A DNA stretch of 11,262 nucleotides from Hepatocystis sp. ex Piliocolobus tephrosceles (lineage: Eukaryota; Apicomplexa; Aconoidasida; Haemosporida; Plasmodiidae). The DNA lies in contig CABPSV020000379.1 in the NCBI GenBank assembly GCA_902459845.2, positions 6,505-17,766 of the forward strand. The letters are read 5' to 3'. A model generated the notes under the pieces. The model had not been told where the DNA came from and made no database searches. It saw nothing but the letters and a program-made list of their open reading frames with translations. The translations under genes and the position numbers were made by a program. This document shows, in pieces, positions 1-5,601 of this stretch; within the stretch, counting starts at the first letter, position 1; the number at the start of each line of letters is the position of its first letter.

Positions 1-206
1 TTACCACTGTTATTGCTACTGTTCATACCACTGTTATTGCTACTGTTATTACCACTGTTATTGCTACTGTTATTACCACTGTTATTGCTACTGTTCATAC
101 CACTGTTATTGCTACTGTTCATACCACTGTTATTGCTACTGTTCATACCACTGTTATTGCTACTTCCATTACCACTGTTATTGCTACTTCCATTACCACT
201 GTTATT
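1..206 (-). repeat. 24-bp in-frame minisatellite coding an octapeptide array
   Basis: The codons for GCT/ACT on the plus strand recur at exactly 24-bp spacing (15, 39, 63, 87, 111, 135, 159, 183), giving eight full units, with a degenerate copy near 207 and continuation past position 1. Read on the coding strand the unit is NNSG(M/N)(N/G)SS, so it lengthens or shortens the transporter's C-terminal tail without shifting frame. Three variants differ at positions 5-6 of the unit: MN, NN and NG. They are grouped rather than random, as expected from recent local duplication. The segment is probably disordered and polymorphic in length. Confidence 0.9.
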
Positions 207-3200
207 AGCACTATCATTATTAAAATGTATACTACTTGATTCTCCACCTTTTACATCATTTCTTGCACTATTATCGTTACCCATCTGTTTATTATGAGTA
301 TCAGAATTATCCATATATGTGGTATTAGTATTATCTGATGAACGTGTATTTATATTCTGATTAGTCGAATTGTTGTCTGTATAAGGAAGAGTGTTATTGT
401 TATCTTGTTGAGTAACAATAGCACTATAAGATCTGTTTCCATTACTATTTCCTTTGTTTCCTGCTTGATTGTATGAAACATTATTTACTATGCTATTATT
501 TATGTTATATTTAACTACGCCAGGTTGTAATATATCACTCACATGATTAATATTCAAACTTGTAACATTAGTACTATCATCATTAACATTGTCGTTTGTT
601 GGACCTTCAACTGAACTTCTATTTTCATAAGTGGATGAAAAACCATCCTCTGTATATATATCATTTGACCCTGATTGCATATTCCACATTTCAGCATATT
701 CTTTATTTAATTTTAATAAATAATCATGTGTTCCACTTTCAACTATTCTACCTTTATTTAAAAGAACAATTAATTCAGCTGATACAATAGTACTCAACCT
801 ATGTGCAATAATAATTAAAGTTCTATTTTTTTTTAAATCTTCTACTGCTTTTTGAAATAAATATTCTGTTTTTGAATCTAATGAACTTGTAGCTTCATCA
901 AATATAACAATTTTAGGATCTTTTAATAAACATCTAGCTATAGCTATTCTTTGTCTTTCTCCTCCGGATAATTTTACTCCTTTATCACCTACTATAGTAT
1001 CCCATTTTTTTGGTAACCTTTCAATAAAATCATGTAACTGAGCTAATTTAACAGCTTGAACTAATTGTTCATCTGTTGCATTTAAATTACCATATAATAT
1101 ATTATATTTAATTGTTTCGTTAAATAATATTGTATCTTGTGGTACTATACCTATTATATTTCTAACTGAATTTCTAGTATAATGTGTTATATTTTTACCT
1201 GCTATTTTTATCTCTCCTTCTGCATCATAAAATCGATATAATAATTTCGAGATTGTTGTTTTTCCAGAACCTGTATGACCAACCAAACCACAAGTTGTAC
1301 CTGGTTGTATATATAAATTTACATTTTTTAAACATAAATGCATAGGCTGAGATGGGTAACGAAAATTTACATCCGAAAATTGAATACTAACACCAAATTT
1401 CCTTTCATGGGATGTTAAAGAAAATTGTTCTAATCCTTCATCATCTGCCATATCTACTTTTTCTCTTAAAATTTCAGTTAAATCACTAATGTCTGTAAAA
1501 GATTTTACTATATTTGTATATAATGTACCTAATATATTTAAAGGTGCAAATACATTCGATGTATATACTACTACACTTATAAAAGTTCCACTATCAGCTC
1601 CATCATCTACTATCATATAAATTGCTATTAATAAAGTAAAAAATAAAGTAAAATTTAAAATAAATTGTTGGATACTATTTAATATACCTAAACTATTCAA
1701 AATTTTTAAATTGTATCGATTATAATTTGACAAAGCATTACAAAATTTTTTGATTTCAAAAGGTTCATTACTAAAATATTTTACATTTTCATAATTTGTT
1801 AATGAATCATGTGCTATATCATGATATACATTATCCATTTTATTTGCTTTACTTCTTATTTTTTTTCTCCATTGAGTTATTTTTATAGTAGCATATATAT
1901 AAGAAGTTAATCCAATAAATAACACTGTACCTAGTAAACTGTTCTGGTATTTAACTACAAAAATAATACAAGTAATTACACCTTCAATAGATGCTGGAAT
2001 AATATACATAAGCAATGAGTTCATTAAATTATTTGCACTTTCTGTCCCTCTATCTATTATTCTCATAATACCTCCTGAATTTTTCGTAGAATACCACTCA
2101 TATGATAATGTATGTATAGTCTGAAAAATCGATTCTTGTAATTCAATAAATGCAGATTGTTGTATTTGTGAATACAAAATACCACATATTTCTTTTAAAA
2201 AACGTGATGCAAAAAAAAAGATAACATATAAAGCTAAAAAATAAATTGCATCTTTTTTATTTTTATTTAACACTTCATTTGATGTTTTTCCTAGATATAT
2301 TGGAGATATTACATTAAATATTTTTGACAAAATAATAAATAAAAATATCATTACCATATATATACGTAAAATTAAACAATTTCCTTTTAAATCTACTCTT
2401 TCACTAGGCCATAAATATGGTAATAAAATTTTTTTTAATTCGCTATATGTCAGTTTATTTTCTAAATAATGTAATGTCTCAGCACAAAGTTTTGCATCTT
2501 CTCCACCTACAGAAATATAATTAATATTTTGTTTTGTTTTTAATGAAGATTCTTTCAAATTTTTTTCTAATAACACATTACTTAATGAAGAATTAATTTT
2601 TTTATGCCATTTTTTCACAGGTTTTTTATTTTGATTTTTTTTTTTTTTTTTTGCATCATTCAAATCATCCGCTAATAAACTAGTATCTAAAATATTTTGA
2701 AAAGTTTCATCATTACAAGTAATATTTATACTACTACTTTCATCTGTTTCTAAAAAATTATTGTTTATTTTATTATTAAATAGTTTATACTTTTTAGCAT
2801 GAATTTCTTTTAATAACATCCTCTCTAACTCATTTTTTGCAACCAAACAACGTTTTTTATTACTATAAATAGTATACTGAATTATAAAATAATATATAGA
2901 TGATAATACATTATAAAAAATATAAACACCTCTAGATATATTTATATATAACCCATTATTAATAAAAGGATCCACATTTACATCATAACAAAAATTAATT
3001 GCTTTAATACAATAAATTATACAAAAAATACCACTAAAATGTCTTATAACTGCATATGCAGTTTTTAATGTAGGTAATTTACTTATCTTTGAATAAAATA
3101 AAAGTAAACAAGAACTACATAAAATTTTTAATTTATTTAGGAAAATAACATCTATCATTGATTTATTGAAACTGTAAAAAATACTCTTTTCAAATTTGTA

Positions 3201-3359
3201 AGATATTACTATATCAAATTTAAAACAAGCACAAAATAAAAATAATGAAATAAGCATATCTGTTATGTGATATATAATTATTTTTCTCTTAATTTTCCTC
3301 CTCTTTATTTCATTCTGGATCCCCAGGTACCTTAAATATTCGTAACTAGATATGTTCAT
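1..3359 (-). CDS. ABCB-class half ABC transporter (ATM1/HMT1/ABCB6-like), 3'-truncated by window edge
   Basis: The frame is open from the ATG at 3359-3357 to the left edge (at least 1119 codons, no stop in the window), so the C-terminus is missing. Seen: four hydrophobic N-terminal stretches (about residues 30-48, 69-85, 105-120, 139-163), like the TMD0 of HMT1/ABCB6. A Lys-rich linker follows. The membrane domain (about 310-615) opens with LLPYLWP and contains IDRGT near 432, both reminiscent of human ABCB6. The nucleotide-binding domain is complete: A-loop Tyr668, Walker A GHTGSGKTT 694-702, Q-loop Gln741, signature LSGGE 797-801, Walker B ending Asp821-Glu822, H-loop His853. One membrane domain plus one NBD makes a half transporter, expected to act as a dimer. 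From about residue 896 a Ser/Asn-rich tail begins. Family knowledge suggests export of glutathione-, Fe-S- or porphyrin-related substrates from mitochondria or another organelle; the substrate is inferred. P. falciparum ABCB6 (MDR6) is my best guess for the orthologue, with ABCB5 (MDR5) the alternative, so no symbol is given. The frame stays open upstream to about 3651 but holds no other ATG. Confidence 0.93.
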   Translation of the reverse strand, partial: MNISSYEYLRYLGIQNEIKRRKIKRKIIIYHITDMLISLFLFCACFKFDIVISYKFEKSIFYSFNKSMIDVIFLNKLKILCSSCLLLFYSKISKLPTLKTAYAVIRHFSGIFCIIYCIKAINFCYDVNVDPFINNGLYINISRGVYIFYNVLSSIYYFIIQYTIYSNKKRCLVAKNELERMLLKEIHAKKYKLFNNKINNNFLETDESSSINITCNDETFQNILDTSLLADDLNDAKKKKKNQNKKPVKKWHKKINSSLSNVLLEKNLKESSLKTKQNINYISVGGEDAKLCAETLHYLENKLTYSELKKILLPYLWPSERVDLKGNCLILRIYMVMIFLFIILSKIFNVISPIYLGKTSNEVLNKNKKDAIYFLALYVIFFFASRFLKEICGILYSQIQQSAFIELQESIFQTIHTLSYEWYSTKNSGGIMRIIDRGTESANNLMNSLLMYIIPASIEGVITCIIFVVKYQNSLLGTVLFIGLTSYIYATIKITQWRKKIRSKANKMDNVYHDIAHDSLTNYENVKYFSNEPFEIKKFCNALSNYNRYNLKILNSLGILNSIQQFILNFTLFFTLLIAIYMIVDDGADSGTFISVVVYTSNVFAPLNILGTLYTNIVKSFTDISDLTEILREKVDMADDEGLEQFSLTSHERKFGVSIQFSDVNFRYPSQPMHLCLKNVNLYIQPGTTCGLVGHTGSGKTTISKLLYRFYDAEGEIKIAGKNITHYTRNSVRNIIGIVPQDTILFNETIKYNILYGNLNATDEQLVQAVKLAQLHDFIERLPKKWDTIVGDKGVKLSGGERQRIAIARCLLKDPKIVIFDEATSSLDSKTEYLFQKAVEDLKKNRTLIIIAHRLSTIVSAELIVLLNKGRIVESGTHDYLLKLNKEYAEMWNMQSGSNDIYTEDGFSSTYENRSSVEGPTNDNVNDDSTNVTSLNINHVSDILQPGVVKYNINNSIVNNVSYNQAGNKGNSNGNRSYSAIVTQQDNNNTLPYTDNNSTNQNINTRSSDNTNTTYMDNSDTHNKQMGNDNSARNDVKGGESSSIHFNNDSANNSGNGSSNNSGNGSSNNSGMNSSNNSGMNSSNNSGMNSSNNSGNNSSNNSGNNSSNNSGMNSSNNSG

Positions 3360-3440
3360 TTTGTTCAAATCGGATAGAAAAAAAAGGGTCCCAAAAGGGA
3401 TAGAAAAAAGGGGTAGAAAAGGGAAGGAAAATATAAAAAT

Positions 3441-3570
3441 AAAAAAAAAAAAGATAAAAAAAAAGATAAAAAAAAAGATAAAAAAAAAGATAAAAAAAAA
3501 GATAAAAAAAAAGATAAAAAAAAAGGATAAAAAAAAAGGATAAAAAAAAAGGATAAAAAAAAAGGATAAA
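3441..3570. repeat. 12/13-bp A-rich minisatellite (GATAAAAAAAAA)
   Basis: GAT begins at 3453, 3465, 3477, 3489, 3501 and 3513 (exact 12-bp period). The unit then gains a G and becomes 13 bp, with GGAT at 3525, 3538, 3551 and 3564. The tract lies about 80-210 bp upstream of the transporter start codon, in its likely 5' UTR or core promoter. On the transcribed strand it is a poly-pyrimidine run with periodic ATC. Frames through it encode only Lys/Ile or Phe/Ile repeats. Confidence 0.9.
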
Positions 3571-3635
3571 ATTAAAATACTTTTAAAAAAACGAGTTCCA
3601 AAAAAAGTAGCAACCAAAAAAATATCTACAAAATT

Positions 3636-3816
3636 ATGTACAAAAAATAACTACAAAAATAACTACAAAAATATGTACAAAAATAGGTACAAAATTATGT
3701 ACAAAATTATGTACAAAATTATGAACAAAAACATGTACAAAAATATGTATAAAATAACTACAAAAATATGTACAAAAATATGAACAAAAATATGTACAAA
3801 AATATGAACAAAAATA
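3636..3816. repeat. Degenerate 12-bp repeat array carrying GTAC cores
   Basis: Units resemble TACAAAATTATG and TACAAAAATATG. GTAC occurs at 3638, 3675, 3687, 3699, 3711, 3735, 3770 and 3794, mostly spaced by 12 or 24 bp, so the core is kept in register. Some units have GAAC or CTAC instead. The array sits about 280-440 bp upstream of the transporter ATG. A regulatory role is inference only. Confidence 0.8.
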
Positions 3817-3888
3817 TCTACAAACATATGTTCAAAAATATCTACAAACATATGTTCAAAAATATCTACAAACATATGTTCAAAAATA
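3817..3888. repeat. 24-bp direct repeat, three copies
   Basis: Three perfect 24-bp units start at 3817, 3841 and 3865, beginning TCTACAAACATATG. They look like a higher-order dimer of the neighbouring 12-bp units. Each contains the palindrome ACATATGT. The minus-strand frame would read DIFEHMFV repeats, which I take as an accident of a period divisible by three. Confidence 0.92.
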
Positions 3889-3951
3889 TTCATACATGTC
3901 ACAAAAAAATATAAAATTGTTATAAAACAAAAATAAAAAATTAATAAAACA

Positions 3952-4095
3952 ATGTTAAATTTTTTTATAGAAGAGGAAAGTAGCAAAGCAGGAAGTAACA
4001 AAGCAGGAAGTAGCAAAGCAGGAAGTAGTAAAGAAGGAAGTAGTAAAGAAGGAAGTAGTAAAGAAGGAAGTAGTAAAGAAGAAAAAAGTAAATGA
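3952..4095 (+). other. Short ORF over a 15-bp minisatellite (SSKEG-type pentapeptide), doubtful gene
   Basis: On the plus strand an ATG at 3952 opens 47 codons to TGA at 4093-4095. After MLNFFIEEE come pentapeptides SSKAG, SNKAG, SSKAG and then SSKEG copies, ending in a Lys-rich tail. The repeat covers about 3979-4080 with a 15-bp period. The composition (Ser, Lys, Glu, Gly) resembles repeats in real Plasmodium proteins more than translated intergenic A/T. The local GC content is well above its surroundings. The sequence ATTTTTTTATAG just before 3971 also resembles a splice acceptor, so it could be a terminal exon. There is no homologous domain, and a noncoding purine-rich minisatellite is the simpler explanation. 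Confidence 0.3.
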
Positions 4096-4197
4096 GACAA
4101 AAATGTTTTTCCTCACATTTTTACTTCATGTATTGCTTTCTATAGTTTTTAGTACGCGCTTTACTTTATATTTTGTTTCGCTCTTTCCTTCACGTTG

Positions 4198-4344
4198 TTT
4201 TTTTTATTACGTTTATTTTTTATTACGTTTATTTTTTATTACGTTTTATTTTTTTTTATGTTTTATTTTTTATTACGTTTTATTTTTTATTACGTTTTAT
4301 TTTTTATTACGTTTTATTTTTTATTACGTTTTATTTTTTATTAC

Positions 4345-4388
<44 letters not shown>
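4198..4388. repeat. 16/17-bp T-rich minisatellite ending in a T43 tract
   Basis: The motif TTTTTTATTACGTTT recurs with the G of ACGT (ATGT in one copy) at 4211, 4227, 4243, 4260, 4277, 4294, 4311, 4328 and 4345. The period is 16 bp for the first two steps and 17 bp afterwards. The last unit runs straight into 43 consecutive T residues (4346-4388). Plus-strand frames translate to Phe/Leu/Tyr strings and are not credible genes. Confidence 0.92.
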
Positions 4389-4391
<3 letters not shown>

Positions 4392-4490
4392 TCGGCTGTT
4401 TTTTTCAGAATGAATATCCATTGTTGTTCAATTGATTAGTGGACATAAATTTCTTTAAAATAATTACTCAAGCCACTTAAAAAAAAAATA

Positions 4491-4565
4491 GATATGCATG
4501 TACACAGTACATTATGTACATTTGCATATATGTATAAATACATATACATACATTTATGTACTTAA
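4491..4565. promoter_or_regulatory. Cluster of GTAC and ATGCAT-type palindromes
   Basis: ATGCAT, GTAC (4500, 4507, 4516, 4558) and several ATATAC/TATGTA elements are packed into about 70 bp of unique-looking sequence, some 1.1 kb upstream of the transporter start. GTAC is known as the core bound by the ApiAP2 factor AP2-G, and TGCAT-type cores are bound by other ApiAP2 proteins. I see only the motif clustering; binding is inference. Confidence 0.3.
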
Positions 4566-4794
4566 ACACGATTTAGCGTATTGACACACAGTTCCCCTTT
4601 ATGTTATTATAATTTAGAAAAAATTAAATATTTCATTAAAAAATAAATATTTTTTTTTTTTTTTTTTTTTTAAACTTTGTCATCTTTTTTATTTTATCTT
4701 GTGCATTTTATTCATTTTGTTCATTTTGTTCATCTTGCTCATTTTCTTATTTTATTTTTTTTTTTTTGCTAGTTATAAATTTTGTTCAATTGCA

Positions 4795-4825
<31 letters not shown>
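4795..4825. repeat. (TA)n microsatellite
   Basis: An uninterrupted TA dinucleotide run of about 31 bp, immediately left of the GC-elevated island at 4829-4985. This is a typical Plasmodium intergenic microsatellite. Confidence 0.95.
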
Positions 4826-4828
<3 letters not shown>

Positions 4829-4831
<3 letters not shown>

Positions 4832-4985
4832 GAACATTAATACGCTTTGATATTAATGATGAAATGACTAAATGTGCAGAAACAAGCAAAAAAACATCAT
4901 CCTTTAGGATATAAAACACGTATACGTATGAATGTTTATGTAGTAGGTAAAGACCATATGCTTATCCCATTTGATATATTTTTAT
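4829..4985 (+). other. GC-elevated, coding-like island of unknown nature
   Basis: About 29% G+C by hand count over 4831-4980, in flanks that are mostly below about 15%. One plus-strand frame reads RFDINDEMTKCAETSKK. The +1 frame from about 4880 reads HHPLGYKTRIRMNVYVVGKD and continues through PFDIFLF. Both contain G, P, H, R, V and D, unlike translated intergenic A/T. The frames meet near an A7 run at 4887-4893, and TGTGCAG at 4873-4879 resembles a splice acceptor. It could be an exon, a decayed gene, a noncoding RNA or chance. I do not recognise a family. Confidence 0.35.
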
Positions 4986-5150
4986 TTACACAAAAAAAGA
5001 AAAAAAGAAAAAAAAAAAAAAAAAAATATTATAAACATAAAAACATAGTTCTCATATAATAAATCGACTTAAAAAGAGAAAAAAACTGCAAGTTTTAAAA
5101 GCATACTTAAAATTTTTTTTTAACGTGTCGTCGTTTTTTTCAAACAATAG

Positions 5151-5330
5151 GTTCGTCTTAGTTCGTCTTGGTTCGTCTTAGTTCGTCTTGGTTCGTCTTA
5201 GTTCGTCTTGGTCCGTCTTAGTTCGTCTTGGTCCGTTTTTGTTCGATTTGGTCCGTTTTTGTTCGATTTGGTCCGTTTTTGTTCGATTTGGTCCGTTTTT
5301 GTTCGATTTGGTCCGTTTTTGTTCGATTTG
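5151..5330. repeat. 20-bp CpG-containing minisatellite, nine units in two blocks
   Basis: Nine exact 20-bp units, each made of two related 10-mers. Units 1-3 are GTTCGTCTTAGTTCGTCTTG, unit 4 is a hybrid beginning GTCCGTCTTA, and units 5-9 are GTCCGTTTTTGTTCGATTTG. The hybrid unit marks the step between the two sub-families. GC content and CpG density far exceed the surroundings. It lies about 270 bp past the UTP12 stop codon, in its 3' flank. The plus-strand frame (FDLVRFCSIW repeats) is an artefact of the repeat. Confidence 0.95.
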
Positions 5331-5463
5331 GCTTAAGTTTATTTTATTTAACCTTCAAGTTTTATGCTTATACATATATATTGCGCACATATGCACTGGC
5401 TGATAACCTTTTATTAATGCCCAGTACACAAGGTTCTTTCCAAAATGTTTTTTTTATCTCATT

Positions 5464-5494
5464 CACGTGCGCGACACTGGGACGCAATCGCAAT
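5464..5494. other. GC-rich patch in the UTP12 3' flank
   Basis: About 30 bp with near 60% G+C and several CpGs, including CACGTG at its left end, flanked by AT-rich sequence. TGCG and CGCA segments could pair across an 11-nt loop, giving a weak hairpin. It is about 110-140 bp downstream of the UTP12 stop codon and may be part of the 3' UTR. No known element is recognised. Confidence 0.4.
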
Positions 5495-5504
5495 GTATAT
5501 ATAT

Positions 5505-5560
5505 GTATGTATTATGTATGTATTATGTATGTATTATGTATGTATTATGTATGTATGTAT
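5505..5560. repeat. 11-bp repeat (GTATGTATTAT)
   Basis: Units start at 5505, 5516, 5527, 5538 and 5549 with an exact 11-bp period, ending in GTATGTATGTAT. The tract is about 40-100 bp beyond the UTP12 stop codon, so it probably lies in its 3' UTR. Confidence 0.93.
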
Positions 5561-5601
5561 AAAAAGGGAAGGGGGCTAGTTATAAACAACCAACATTGAT
5601 T

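Larger units (their letters stand above)
3360..5601. other. Intergenic region between UTP12 (3' flank) and the ABC transporter (5' flank)
   Basis: Both genes read leftwards, so this 2.2 kb should contain the UTP12 3' UTR and polyadenylation signals on its right side and the transporter promoter and 5' UTR on its left. No complete conserved gene is visible. Most of it is tandem repeats and homopolymers, listed separately. The plus strand is almost pure A/G from about 3360 to 4095, then switches sharply to T-rich from about 4096 to 4390. Unique-looking sequence remains at roughly 4390-4650, 4829-5150 and 5331-5500. Confidence 0.8.

Noticed and set aside
13..297. Plus-strand Leu/Pro-rich ORF
   Set aside because: Antisense shadow of the transporter's octapeptide repeat. 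The 24-bp period keeps all frames open, and the opposite strand has full ABC motifs in frame.
3352..3543. Plus-strand Lys/Ile-rich ORF
   Set aside because: Translation of the GATAAAAAAAAA minisatellite with no domain; it overlaps the transporter start on the other strand.
3663..4100. Minus-strand 145-aa ORF with DIFEHMFV and LLLPS repeats
   Set aside because: Made entirely of two tandem repeats whose periods (12, 24, 15 bp) are multiples of three, so long open frames arise automatically. No unique sequence of note.
4103..4439. Three overlapping plus-strand Phe-rich ORFs
   Set aside because: All are translations of the 16/17-bp T-rich repeat and the T43 tract.
4850..4985. C/D-box snoRNA
   Set aside because: A C-box-like ATGATGA is present at 4856-4862, but no CTGA D box or closing stem lies within a plausible distance.
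5151..5330. CRISPR array
   Set aside because: Contiguous head-to-tail 20-bp units without unique spacers, in a eukaryotic genome.
5188..5599. Two plus-strand ORFs with FDLVRFCSIW-type repeats
   Set aside because: Readings of the 20-bp minisatellite in two frames, then of the GTATGTATTAT repeat. A 20-bp unit cycles through all frames, so the protein repeat is not under selection.
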